From: Amphibalanus amphitrite
Lineage: Eukaryota; Arthropoda; Thecostraca; Balanomorpha; Balanidae
Reading direction: 5' to 3'
DNA length: 64,000 nucleotides
Assembly: GCF_019059575.1 (NCBI RefSeq)
Contig: NW_024883082.1
Span: 62,001-126,000 of the forward strand
Below are positions 53,761 to 64,000 of this stretch, piece after piece (positions within the stretch are counted from its first letter, which is position 1; each line of letters begins with the position of its first letter). The notes under the pieces are model-generated. The model made no database searches. It was not told where the DNA came from and saw only the letters and a program-made list of their open reading frames with translations. The translations under genes and the position numbers were made by a program.

Positions 53761-54321
53761 CAAAGGTGGTTTAGGGGTCGCGAATTGAGATTGAAATTTG
53801 CGTATTTATCTAGAAATATGTCTATTTTACGCTGATAGTAAATCGCACCAAAGGCAAACTTTTTGTTTCGAAAGTCGGGTAGAGGGGTCATTGAAAGCTC
53901 CTTTTTCGTCCAGATCGATGTGCTCTATCACGTGGTTCCCGTTCAATGCTTTACTAGCGATCAATACAAGTCGATATTGCAACATTTGGTGAAAAGCGCC
54001 GTGATGTTTTGCTCCTGTTGTTGCTATCATTCTGGTCGGCGTGTAATCATTTTTGATATCTTCTGCCTTCATGTGACCTTCGGTGACCTTTGGTATTGGT
54101 GACCTTTGATGACCTGTGAGGTCAAACTTAAATGTGACGTTTCAGTTGCCACATCTCAGTTTATGACAGGCTTTTTGTGTCCATACAATTAAAGTTTCCG
54201 CAAATTAGGTCAGGATACATCTCACAGATCATAGCTCCGAATGGATTTCAAACCATGTATAATTCAAAAAAAACGATCAAACCATTTTGACCGTATACTT
54301 CCACAAGAAACGCCGTCCTGA
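53761..54321. other. Unassigned flank
   Basis: The first 30 bases (GGGGTCGCGAATTGAG) match the repeat upstream of Penelope copy B (61134-61560), so the element may extend here. TGACCT/AGGTCA words cluster near 54065-54120. No gene. Confidence 0.4.
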
Positions 54322-54329
54322 TCGCTGAC

Positions 54330-54476
54330 CACAGGCGGCGGAACGGGGAGGGCACCGGGGCACCGTACCCCCTTTGATTTTGGCATTTTAACATTAGCCC
54401 TAGGGGCGTTGCATGGAAAGAATGGGACCAAAAGTCGGCAGTGCCCCCCTTAATTGAAGGTGTTCCACCGCTACTG
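54330..54476. mobile_element. 147-bp hAT MITE, 8-bp TSD TCGCTGAC
   Basis: Ends CACAGGCGGCGGAAC and the inverse of CAGTAGCGGTGGAAC, flanked exactly by TCGCTGAC on both sides (54322-54329, 54477-54484). Non-coding. Confidence 0.82.
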
Positions 54477-54661
54477 TCGCTGACGGCTACGATGTAATAC
54501 ACCTATGAGACAAGGTAGAATAAATCTGGGTGTTCTACCCAAAAATATCAACTTCTAATCCAAAAACATAAACTCCAAAGCGTCGATTCTTTCCATGCCT
54601 ACCAACCATGTACCTACTATTCCATTTCTTCAGTGGGGACAGATACGAGTACACACCGTTC

Positions 54662-55878
54662 TTAACCCGGCACCGCCTGGGCTATTTCCGTACCCACGAC
54701 AGCCTGGGGGGGGGGGGTCGGATCCGACCCCCCCCCTGTTATCTCGAGAACCAATGGTCGCATCGAGCCCCGCGAGGCGGCGTTCGAAAGGTCTCTACGA
54801 GACCTTCCCAAAGCACTCTTAAGATTTTAAGATTGAGGTCAACTTTCGGGTCAAGGTCAGGTCAAAGGTCAAATTCTGGGGTTTTGCATGATTAGGCTTA
54901 CGGACAGCGGAATCGATAGCTGCTGCTCGAAACTCACCAAAAATGACCTCAAAGGCCTAGTGAAGGTACCATGTGCGTATAGGGGTCATACTAAGTACGG
55001 GTCAAGGTCAGGTCAGGTCACGAAAGGTCACGGTTTTCACTTTCTGCTACATAGGCGTGCGACACATGTTTTATGGCTTATTTTTCACGCCGAATCCGGT
55101 GGTAATGGTTATATGTGACCCAAAGTCACTGTGCTGGTGATAAATGTGCATTGAAGGCATAAAAAATTGTTTATACCATACGAGGGCTGAGAAAAAAGGT
55201 CAATTTTTCAACTTTTTATTTTTGACATAAAAATGCACTTTTCTAGACGAGCTTTGTCCCAGGAATCTAGTGGTGCCATTTGTTTTCACATGCAATGTTC
55301 AGAAGTGCCTCTAATTCACGAAAATGCTTATGACGTCACCATGCCCTATGCATGTTGGAGCTATTTTTTTACAATTTGGGGGTCAAAAATCAAGATAGAA
55401 AGTTGAAATTTGGGACATCTAATGTTCTAATAGAGCTCTATAACATATATTCCGGTTTTTTGGAAATTCTCAAAATTTTGGATTTTATTAGCTGTTTTCC
55501 AAAAAATGTAGTTTTTTGAATTTTTAGGGGTAAAAAACGCATTTTAAGGAAAATCCGAGATAGCCATTTTAAAGAACTCGTTGAGCTGCGTCTATTCATG
55601 TCCTTAATTTGCAATTTGCTTCAAACCCTGATTTTTGGCGATTTTTTAAACATTTACCACTTTTTGACTAAAAACGCCGTGTAGTTACATCACTAAAATC
55701 GATATATCTCAAAAAAATTTGGAAATTTTTTCTTAAAAATTACACAGAAGACGTCAAATTGATGGGGGAGAAGGTATGCCAAGTTTCAAGTTGATAGCGT
55801 AAGCGGTTCTTGAGTTATTCAAGAAAAACGGAGGGGGGGTCGGATCCGACCCCCCCCCCCCAGGCGGTCGCGGGCTAA
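54662..55878 (+). mobile_element. piggyBac-type MITE with GGATCC-centred palindromes
   Basis: TTAA|CCCGGCACCGCCTGGG at 54662 and, inverted, TTAG|CCCGCGACCGCCTGGG at 55878; the right TTAA is mutated to CTAA. Just inside each end is the same palindrome GGGGGTCGGATCCGACCCCC (about 54713 and 55840). AGGTCA words occur near 54835-55030. No transposase. Confidence 0.68.
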
Positions 55879-57200
55879 GTGCAAGAGTTTCCGATACAAT
55901 GCACATCATTTACGACTTTGCATTTTCGACCACGGGCGACTAGCCATGCGCTGATACGTGCATAGCTGATACGTGACGAAGACCTTTCACAGCTCCTTGC
56001 ACAGATCACTTGTGATCTGAGGTAATTGGCGTCTGAATCTGAAGAACCTAATGAAGCAGAAGATTTTCATCCTGCATGGGCCGTATGGTGGTAACCAGGA
56101 CGCGGCGGCATATAAAGGAGTGTGCGTGCAGAGGCTGAAGACGAGGAGAACTAGGTCCGCCACCTAAGGTCCATGGCCCACCCAATGTGTTGGCCCCCAG
56201 GCAATGCCAGGAGTCAGTAAACGGATCTGCCTCGGAGTTGGCTGAGTCGTTTAGCTCTCGGCACCTTCCTAATTTTCAGCTTTAGCCAATGCCATTCGAG
56301 TTCAGATCAGTACCATCTGAGGGTTTGGACTGGGCATGTAGAGTGCAGCGTAAGGTCCGTTACTATTTCTTGCAAGGATGCTGCTGGCAGCGGCCATCAC
56401 CAGGCACTAGTTCCATGACATGATATCTGCACCCGTCTCAAGTCAACAATAGTTATGTAAACAGTCTCAACAAAAGTCTGTATGTGGGTGTGGGTGTTTG
56501 TGGGAGAGGGGCAAAGTTACACTCATACAGCTAGCAGTCACCCAACTGCTGGCGTCTGAACCGGTGGTGTAAAGCTTGCGCCCCTCCCTCAGCCGTGTCT
56601 GCAACTCCGGGACTAGGGGAGGTCGGCCAGCGAATTGGCAATAGGTCATGCATACCGGCATAGCTTCGGTGCTGTTTTTATCTCGTTATAGATATAAATA
56701 GGCCATTAGCAACTTATTTATCTACTGCATGCCATATTTCCGTTACAATACGACACACGAATTATATCATCACATCCGTAACGGCTTTAAATGCCCCTCC
56801 CACCCAGATTGTGTCAATATTCATTGTTTACGTCCTGGGGTTCAGTCATTTCTTTTGCTGAATAAGACGACTCATTGAAAACTAAATGGTCCTAATGAGA
56901 AAGCTTCGATCACTTATTTTAGCCCTCTGACGACTACATAGCCAGTCGTTCTAAGAGTAACGGTCTTGTGTAGGTAGGTACTAATGACTATCTAAGCCAC
57001 AGTGAGTGTAAATGAGCATACCTATGCTGTTCATTGACCAAAATTATATTTTTGGTGCTCTCTTTTATCGCTGCACGTCGAATATACCTACAACCAGGTG
57101 TTGTCCATCTGAACTGCACAGTCACGTGACCCACTTGACCTTCGGATCCAATTCTGGTAGTCAATTCTGGCGCTTTTGTTACCATAGCGAAAAATATAAC
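55879..57200. other. Unassigned stretch with a TATA-like site
   Basis: A TATAAAG at 56109 lies in a GC-richer patch (CGGCGGCATATAAAGGAGTG) and could be a promoter of a host gene or an LTR, but no ORF follows it. No open frame with a recognisable protein. (TG)n-like text near 56477. Confidence 0.35.
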
Positions 57201-57348
57201 CCCGTGTTCAAAGTTTTGCTGACGACTAAGATTCTGCGTAATCTGGCCAATGACGTTCGAGAACCGCGGCCAAGCCCCGCTGATCTTGAACGTGATTGGT
57301 CGGACGGCGTTTAGAATCTTCGTGGTCCGGGAGACTGCGAACACGGGG
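57201..57348. repeat. 148-bp inverted repeat
   Basis: CCCCGTGTTC at 57201 and GAACACGGGG at 57348 bound a stretch whose arms pair imperfectly (AAGATTCT/AGAATCTT). A likely small foldback element. Confidence 0.55.
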
Positions 57349-57720
57349 TAAGCCAAGGGGTAAACAATCTGTGCGTGGAATGGGGAGTGGTAAATGTGTG
57401 AGGGCGATGATAGGCTCATTCGTCGATTTTTATTTATACTTTTATCCTTATTATACATTCTGATCATTTTGTTTATGTTCAGGAGTTTTCTCTGTTGATT
57501 TAACATCAAAAACTTTGTGTTTTACTGTTAATGCCAAGTGCCATGTTGATATTGAAATTGGGTTACAATTCCATATTCACCTGTTTTTCTATGGCCTGTT
57601 GTGCATCATATTATTGGTAATGTGAATATAGGTACTCCATACACTGCTATTTTTGGGTATATATTAATGTCTGACCTGATTTTACTTCACGTCTTCACTT
57701 CACCTTATATTTTCTTGCAG

Positions 57721-57884
57721 CAACAGTTATCACACCATTATTGTGCAAAAATAAGGGTGGTGTTTCGCGACACTTGCCAGCCACTTTTGATTTCCATAGA
57801 GACATCAACAAGCCTATACCTCCAACACTACCAGAGGTTGACGCTAGCTCACAGATTGCGCTGGCAGCGCCAGCGCGCCCGTGA
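57721..57884 (+). CDS. Candidate terminal exon, unknown protein
   Basis: A pyrimidine-rich acceptor (TATTTTCTTGCAG, ending at 57720) precedes an open frame of about 53 codons in phase 2. It includes VITPLLCKNKGGVSRHLPAT and FDFHRDINKPIPPTLP and ends at TGA (57882-57884). The composition is coding-like, and the surroundings (57350-59200) lack transposon ends. I do not recognise the family. It could be the last coding exon of a plus-strand gene whose other exons lie outside the window, or chance. The antisense frame over the same bases is equally open. Confidence 0.35.
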
Positions 57885-59215
57885 AACACAGCCAGGGGTT
57901 TCCTCTGTAACGTCATTGTTGTCTAGGTACTTGGGCCTTCATCAATTGTTAACAGCTACAAAAATTGGAATTAAAAATGTCCAGGTATTATGAGCATCAG
58001 CCAAACAGGGAAGTGAATTTGGCTACAGCCCATCTTGCAACGCCTCAATGAAATTTAACGAGAAACTTAAATTGAGGGAGCAGCTACATAACTGAGGTAA
58101 AGCCCATCAGTCCTTGTGGATTTACCTACATAACTGAGGTAAATCCACAAGGCACTTTGAGTTCAAACTATGAAGTGACTCCAAGCGAAATATAACAGAA
58201 ATTGGGACTTTGTGGAGCTTAGAAATAATCTGCTTAGTGCTGGATGAATGTTTTCACTTAAAATAAACACCACCATATTTGAGTCATGAAAAAGTGTTTG
58301 GTAAGCATAAGCTTGTAGCATAAAAGATGTTTGTGAAATGTCATTAGATTTTAAAGTGTTAGTCTCTGCACATTGATTCTCTGATTGTTTGAATGATGAA
58401 GTCTCTGCACAGTCTCTGATTGACTGAATGAGCTCTGCAGTCACAATAATGAAGTTCATGGGAAGATATGATTTGTAATAAAAGAATGTAATATTTTGAG
58501 TTGATTTTACCTATTCTGTGAAGATCATAGCATGTTAACAGCATTCCAAACAGGGCATGTCAAAGGTTGGATGTATCTTGCGATTTCCTTGAAGTGTGAC
58601 TGTTTACCATATGTTGTTTTTTTATTCAAAGTTATTGTTAAAGTCAACCAACTTTTGTAACATTGAGGATCATACTTTAGCTTTGGAAACAAGACATATT
58701 ATGTAGTTATGCTGATCTTTTTTTCCAGTCTTTGATTATCACTTAATTTCATTCACTTTTGATGTAGTGAAATTCATGATCATTTTAACGACAAGCTACA
58801 TTTGAAATGTATTGTTGCTCCCTTTTTTACCATGCATATTTTTGTGTCTTGTGAGGTCTCATATCAATATAGCAATAACAAGAGCAGTAACATGCATAGT
58901 TTGCTTGTGTTGTCATAACTTTGTACAATAATTCCAGCTTTATAATATGCAGTTACCTCACATTGGGCATCACACATATATTTTTTCCTGCAGGAGGAAA
59001 GACACAGAGCCAACTAGTGACTCATATCAGTGCCTACACCCCTTGAGTATAATGGTCATCGAGGGGTGCTGTCCTGACATGTTCACTTTCTGTTGAGAAG
59101 GTTAGAACAAATACCATGTGTGTCATTAAGTTGCATATATAATACCTTCATGTTAAGTCTGCATTAAGTCTAAAGTCTGTAGCCACCCTTAATCCTAGGT
59201 TGTTGTGACCTTAAT
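57885..59215. other. AT-rich, no gene or repeat seen
   Basis: If the upstream exon is real this could be its 3' UTR. Candidate AATAAA-type signals occur near 58260 and 58476. A small direct repeat (TCTCTGCAC...GATTG) lies near 58370-58430. Confidence 0.4.
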
Positions 59216-59692
59216 CTAGCCTGGGTGAATATCTTGCTGTACTTAAAGCACAGACTGCGCTACGCCCCGGCACGGCGGCCGGGGCGCCTCCCCTGGAAGA
59301 AAACGGCATCGGGGAGAGGGGACGGACGGCGAGGAGCCGGGGAAGGAGCGCGGCACCGTCACCCCACAAGCCGCCCGCAGCACCGCCGTTATTCTTGTGC
59401 CTCTTGGGCGCCGCCGACGCCCTGCGGTTGGAGAGCGCATCCCAGACGGGCGGGAGCCGGGAGGGCCGCCTGCGCCACCCGGCCGGCGAAGCAGCAGCCC
59501 GGCCAGGCGCGGCGGGCGGCTGGGTAGCGGCCGGACTGAGACGAGTCCCGAGTCGCTCCATGTCTGTCCCTTGCGAAACTAGTACCGCCGCTGCCCAGCC
59601 TTGATGGGTCACTACGAGGAAAAGGCGAGCCCGCTCCCAGTACCTGGCGTGGAGCTCCCGCGCGGGTACGCCGCCTCACCGATGGCCCCTGG
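59216..59692. other. GC-rich block bordering the microsatellite
   Basis: About 470 bp of GC- and CpG-rich DNA with overlapping open frames on both strands. None resembles a known protein, and the composition alone explains their length. It might be a CpG-island-like element or a mobile-element end. Confidence 0.4.
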
Positions 59693-59790
<98 letters not shown>

Positions 59791-60388
59791 CCCCGTCCCC
59801 GTCCCGTCCCCGTCCCCGTCCCCGTCCCCGTCCCCGTCCCCGTCCCCGTCCCCGTCCCCGTCCCGTCCCCGTCCCCGTCCCCGTCCCCGTCCCCGTCCCC
59901 GTCCCCGTCCCCGTCCCCGTCCCCGTCCCCGTCCCCGTCCCCGTCCCCGTCCCCGTCCCCGTCCCCGTCCCCGTCCCCGTCCCCGTCCCCGTCCCCGTCC
60001 CCGTCCCCGTCCCCGTCCCCGTCCCCGTCCCCGTCCCCGTCCCCGTCCCCGTCCCCGTCCCCGTCCCCGTCCCCGTCCCCGTCCCCGTCCCCGTCCCCGT
60101 CCCCGTCCCCGTCCCCGTCCCCGTCCCCGTCCCCGTCCCCGTCCCCGTCCCCGTCCCCGTCCCCGTCCCCGTCCCCGTCCCCGTCCCCGTCCCCGTCCCC
60201 GTCCCCGTCCCCGTCCCCGTCCCCGTCCCCGTCCCCGTCCCCGTCCCCGTCCCCGTCCCCGTCCCCGTCCCCGTCCCCGTCCCCGTCCCCGTCCCCGTCC
60301 CCGTCCCCGTCCCCGTCCCCGTCCCCGTCCCCGTCCCCGTCCCCGTCCCCGTCCCCGTCCCCGTCCCCGTCCCCGTCCCCGTCCCCGT

Positions 60389-60447
<59 letters not shown>
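59693..60447. repeat. (CT)n - (CCCCGT)n - (CT)n compound array
   Basis: A CT run (59693-59786) leads into about 100 copies of CCCCGT (59787-60392) and then another CT run (60395-60447). The hexamer array is almost perfect, with only two CCCGT pentamers near its left end. The long PV, RG and GD repeat frames are products of the array. Confidence 0.97.
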
Positions 60448-60450
<3 letters not shown>

Positions 60451-61133
60451 CGACGCCAAAACCGGCTCACAGCGGCGTTCATGTCGGCCGGGGCGAAATG
60501 ATTTGATGAATTATTTCATAAAGGCATTAACAGTGACAAAAGACAAAAGTTCAACAAATTCTACGCATGAATCATCCAGTAGGTACTGGCTTCGAGAACA
60601 GTTAAAATGAAGATGCACAAGAAATCGTAATTTCCCAATGACATGACATGGCTGTCGCAATGCTTAGCCGCAATCACCTCTTTTTGTAGTTTAAATGGTA
60701 AGTAGTTTTTGAAATTATCCGATAAAAATCTAAAATTGATACCATATGAAAGACCAATCAATTCTACACATGAATCAGGGTGTATCTTTGAGAAAAACTT
60801 GAAAGTTTAGGTGTGATAAGAAAAACAAATAAAAATGAACCATTTCCCCATAGACTTTACATTGGCTCCAAAATCGCATGGATCCAGAATTTCTGGAAGT
60901 GCCCTCGCCACAACTGCACGTGCGCTGCGCTCGAAAATGATCACGTGACCAAATCCAGATGAGATCACCGTATTTATAGTCACCGTGCCTACAACTAAAG
61001 CAATGTTGCACGGTGTCAAACAGTCATTAATACCACTGCAACACATTGGCTTTGCGCATTTATATCCATTCATATAAAGTCATTTTTCCAAGTAAAATTA
61101 AAACTTCCAATGCAAGCTCGCGATCCCTTGAAG
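60448..61133. other. Unassigned stretch
   Basis: No gene recognised. CAATTCTAC(G/A)CATGAATCA occurs at 60556 and 60760, suggesting an old duplication. Confidence 0.4.
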
Positions 61134-61560
61134 TGGTCTGATATCGTTATTTCTGTCACTGCTAGATCCAGAACGGAGCAAATAATGATAAAATCGACAC
61201 CAAACCGTTGGCATGGTAACTTTGTCCCAACATAAATAATGTTAATTTGGTCGATTTTCCGCTAAAATTGACCTTTTCATTTTGAATACGTGACCTATAG
61301 AAATCGTTTGGTTTCGTTATTTTTGGCACAGATGGAATCAAAATAGACCAAATAATGGGAAAAGTGACTCCGACCTGTTGGCATGGTAACCTTGTTCCAA
61401 AATAAAATAGCATTAATTTGGTCGACTTTTCGCTAAAACTGGCATTTTCATTTTGAATTCGCGACCCCTAGAAATCGTTTGATTTCGCTATTTTTGGCAC
61501 AGATGCAATCAGAATAGACCAAATAATGGGAAAATCCACCCCTACCTAAAATTTGAAAAA
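61134..61560. repeat. ~171-bp tandem repeat upstream of Penelope copy B
   Basis: Two and a half units, starting near 61134, 61307 and 61478, share TTTTGGCACAGATG, GACCAAATAATGGGAAAA, GTTGGCATGGTAAC and TTAATTTGGTCGA. Part of the unit also sits next to Penelope copy A (about 52720-52760), so it belongs to the Penelope 5' region. Confidence 0.75.
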
Positions 61561-61938
61561 TTGACCCAAAAATGGGTACCCTAATATGTAGTCATTGGTA
61601 CTCCGGTAGCCTTGCCGCACCAAAACTACCCAGAAAGACATTGGAGGCCCTTCTACGTGCGTGCACCCTGGAGGTCCCATTCCGGTGCCCTTCCGGTAAA
61701 ATGTACTGCCAGATTGATGGCGTGGCAATGCCCCCCCCCCCCCTGGGCGTCCTGTTCACCAATGCCTTCATGTGCCACATTGAAAACAGAGTCTTGTCTG
61801 ATAGCGCTGTGCGACCATCTATGTTTTTTCCGCTACATCGATGATATTTTTGTAGATGTGCGTGACGTTCAGGTCTTGTATTCACCACAGAGCTCAACGT
61901 CAGTAACAAACTACCATTCCTCGACTTATTGATTCATG
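61561..61938 (+). pseudogene. Penelope reverse transcriptase fragment, copy B
   Basis: Same content as copy A: it begins with ATGGGTACCCTAAT, then SGSLAAPKLPRKTLEALLRA, a run of 13 C at 61732-61744 in the GSPLG position with a frameshift, GVLFTNAFMCHIENRV, RYIDDIFVDVRD, a short internal deletion, and an abrupt end within the codons for LLIHA, where the LINE at 61936 takes over. Clearly dead. Confidence 0.82.
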
Positions 61939-64000
61939 GCCGGGTGCTCCGCCGCCCCGGGCGGTGCGTCCCAGACGGCCGACACGCTGCTGCGCGGACG
62001 CACTGCCGCCGTCAGACCCGCTCGACCCCGCCAACTGGCTGCCGATCCGACCGCAGAGGTCACACGCCCCCGGGGCATGACCCGCTGTGACCCAGCAGTG
62101 ACCTCGGGTGGCGATGCGGACGGACGCACCTGCCGAGGGGTGCGGAGCAGGCGACGCGGGGCCAAAGGTGGCCGGCGCTGGAGAGTGCGCGACCGTCCTG
62201 GCCAGTTATACATCGGACAGCTCAACATACAGTCCCTGAAACCGAAGCTCCTGTCATTGAGAAATGACATAGCTGATCATGGGTTTGACCTTGTCATCCT
62301 GAACGAGACATGGATGAAACCTGCGACCAACAACAGACTGGTTCCCATACCCGGCTACCAGCTGAGCAGGCGCGACCGTCCCGACGGGAGGGGTTATGGT
62401 GGAGTGGCCATAGCGACCAGAGCCCCACTCGAGGTGACCACCGTGGATACGCCCGACCGGCCCGTTGCCGGTACTAAACTGGAGACCCTCTGGGTCCGGG
62501 TTCGGGCCGGCGGAGTGAGCGTCATGGTGTGCGCAGTATATCGGCCACCGATCCAGACTCAGACCCGTGTGACAGCTGACCTGGCAGAGCTCGAGCAACA
62601 GGTCCAGCACATACTTACACGACACAGCGGCCCAATCATCATCGCCGGAGACATCAATATCAACATGAACGCCAACAGCACAGCGACGGAGCAGTTCCAG
62701 CAGCTCCTGCGTGGCTACTCCCTGCAGCAGCACATCGCTGGTCCTACCTTCCGGACGTCAGGCTCTACCATCGACGTCATCGTAACCAACCAGCAAAGTG
62801 TCTCGAAGGCCGGGGTGGTCCACTGTGATTACAGTCCTCACAACTGGTCGCGCGTGCTAATGTCCGTGCCCGATCTGAGGCTGCAAAAATGCACCATCAC
62901 CACCAGATGCTGGTCCAGGTTCGATGCGACTGAGGCTAACCACCAGTTAGCAGCGGCGGACTGGACTCCAGTGTATGCGAGCGACGATCCCGAGCAACAG
63001 TGGGTCCATTTTCTCGCCATCACACGGCCCATCCTGGACAGCATGGTGCCGGAGAAACGAGTCAGGGTCAGGAATCCTGTCGCTCCGCCTGTTACAGACG
63101 CCACCAAGGAGCTCATGGCTCAGAGACGGGCGGCACTCCGAGACGGACACCGCGACGCCTATAAGCAGCTGAACCGCCAGGTGCAGTCCGCAGTACGGCG
63201 AGACACGCGGGAGGAGCTGGATAGGCGGGTGCGTCGGGCTGGACCGGCTGCAATGTGGCGAAGCGTGCAGCCCGTTGTGGCACCAAAGCGGAGTGGTGGA
63301 TCCGTTCCTGATGCTGATGCGGACGCACTTAATCGGTACTTTGTGGAGGTTGGTCCGAGGACCGCTCGCCAGGTGACAGCTGTCGGCCCGGAGCTGCCGA
63401 CCCGCCTGCCGCGTGTTGGTACTGGGGCTTTTAGCGTTTCCCCCATATGTCCAGACGACCTGCGGCGGGTGGTAGGCAGAATGCGCAGTAGCACGGCGTG
63501 TGGTGCTGATGGTCTGTGTGTGCGCTTCGTCAAGCTGTGCCTGTCCTCGCTTTGTCATGTTTTAACGCACATTGTCAATACTAGCCTCGTCTCTAGCTGT
63601 GTCCCCAGCTCATGGAAACTGACGTTCGTGCAGCCTATTCAGAAGTCAGCCAAATCAACAGACATTTCAAATTACCGACCTATCTCCATCTTACCGACCA
63701 TCGCAAAGATCACTGAACGTGTTGTGTATGAGCAGCTTTTTTACTACTTCTCCTCGCGCCACCTGTTCGCACCATGTCAGCACGGTTTCAGAACTAATCA
63801 CTCCACAGACACCGCTCTTCTTACTGTTACCGACAAAGTGTTCAGTGCGATGGATCGCGGCGATGTTGTTCTTTTATCACTACTTGACTTGTCAAAATGC
63901 TTTGATGTTATCCCACATGATCGCCTTCTTAACAAGCTGCGTTTGTACGGTGTGGACGTGCGATGGTTTACGAGCTATCTGAGCGACCATTACCAACAGG
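61936..64000 (+). CDS. LINE endonuclease-reverse transcriptase, runs off window edge
   Basis: The frame is open for 688 codons from the ATG at 61936 to the last base, so it is partial at the 3' side. About 95 Arg-rich residues are followed by an APE-type endonuclease: N97 in LNIQSLKPK, E124 in LNETW, YRPP, D239/N241 in AGDININ, D280 in STIDVIV and H302 in SPHNW, in place of the usual SDH. The reverse transcriptase then starts: STACGADGL, ISNYRPISILPTIAKITE, and LLDLSKCFDVIPHDRL with catalytic D651. The FADD box lies beyond the window. The text fits the CR1/L2 group. The ATG falls exactly on the junction with the Penelope fragment, so the start codon comes from the target site. Confidence 0.88.
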   Translation, partial: MAGCSAAPGGASQTADTLLRGRTAAVRPARPRQLAADPTAEVTRPRGMTRCDPAVTSGGDADGRTCRGVRSRRRGAKGGRRWRVRDRPGQLYIGQLNIQSLKPKLLSLRNDIADHGFDLVILNETWMKPATNNRLVPIPGYQLSRRDRPDGRGYGGVAIATRAPLEVTTVDTPDRPVAGTKLETLWVRVRAGGVSVMVCAVYRPPIQTQTRVTADLAELEQQVQHILTRHSGPIIIAGDININMNANSTATEQFQQLLRGYSLQQHIAGPTFRTSGSTIDVIVTNQQSVSKAGVVHCDYSPHNWSRVLMSVPDLRLQKCTITTRCWSRFDATEANHQLAAADWTPVYASDDPEQQWVHFLAITRPILDSMVPEKRVRVRNPVAPPVTDATKELMAQRRAALRDGHRDAYKQLNRQVQSAVRRDTREELDRRVRRAGPAAMWRSVQPVVAPKRSGGSVPDADADALNRYFVEVGPRTARQVTAVGPELPTRLPRVGTGAFSVSPICPDDLRRVVGRMRSSTACGADGLCVRFVKLCLSSLCHVLTHIVNTSLVSSCVPSSWKLTFVQPIQKSAKSTDISNYRPISILPTIAKITERVVYEQLFYYFSSRHLFAPCQHGFRTNHSTDTALLTVTDKVFSAMDRGDVVLLSLLDLSKCFDVIPHDRLLNKLRLYGVDVRWFTSYLSDHYQQ

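Noticed and set aside
56100-56130. TATAAAG promoter
   Set aside because: No start site, ORF or LTR structure follows; one motif alone is insufficient for a promoter call.
57012-57314. 100-codon plus-strand frame
   Set aside because: It runs through a small inverted repeat, with an equally open antisense frame, and has no recognisable motif.
59389-60506. Very long RG/GD/PV repeat proteins on both strands
   Set aside because: They are the direct translation of the (CCCCGT)n and (CT)n arrays in several frames; no independent coding evidence.

Overview
This is a eukaryotic window, most likely from an invertebrate animal and perhaps an arthropod. It has no operons or Shine-Dalgarno sites. It contains a spliced exon with GT/AG borders and a dense nest of animal-type transposons: CR1/L2-type LINEs, Penelope-like elements, Ty3/gypsy, PIF/Harbinger, hAT, P, piggyBac-type MITEs, Tc1/mariner and Helitron. 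A short degenerate TTAGG-like tract near 31.75 kb fits an arthropod but does not prove it. No species is claimed.

Host genes are almost absent. The one convincing piece is a 195-bp minus-strand exon (17128-17322) of the catalytic queuine tRNA-ribosyltransferase (QTRT1), with its zinc-binding CxCxxC...H motif and good splice sites. A weaker candidate is a terminal exon at 57721-57884. An intact PIF/Harbinger nuclease ORF (882-2105, minus) is either a live transposase or a HARBI1-like domesticated gene.

Layout. 0-3 kb: Harbinger nuclease. 3-4.7 kb: 21-bp minisatellite, GC-rich minisatellite and CT tract. 4.8-6.6 kb: piggyBac-type (TTAA) MITEs. 7.3-9.4 kb: a TA-flanked TIR element holding two smaller elements. 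10.8-13.7 kb: a decayed P element with 34-bp TIRs and its own nested MITEs. 13.7-14.7 and 18.5-19.9 kb: dead mariner/Tc1 elements on either side of inverted piggyBac-type MITEs and the QTRT1 exon. 20.4-21.4 kb: GC-rich repeats. 21.8-31.6 kb: two tandem Helitrons, the second split by a full-length CR1 retrotransposon with both ORFs open. 33.4-37.2 kb: gypsy pol pseudogene cut by several insertions. 37.2-43.0 kb: Harbinger element carrying a nested mariner-type MITE and a nested hAT. 44.4-46.9 kb: MITE, then a 5'-truncated LINE. 47.3-53.8 kb: Penelope-like element split by a 4.4-kb hAT and containing a palindrome of about 960 bp. 54.3-55.9 kb: small hAT and piggyBac-type MITEs. 59.2-60.4 kb: GC-rich block, then a (CCCCGT)n array of about 600 bp between two CT tracts. 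61.1-64 kb: a second Penelope fragment interrupted by a LINE whose ORF runs off the window edge.

The elements do not form a pathway. They record successive insertions, and exact target-site duplications at several junctions give relative ages: hAT after Penelope, hAT after Harbinger, Harbinger after gypsy, CR1 after Helitron duplication, LINE after Penelope. I found no CRISPR, rRNA or convincing tRNA. No new molecular system is demonstrated. The best leads are the intact CR1 with its esterase-type ORF1, the Penelope palindrome, the P element and the QTRT1 exon.
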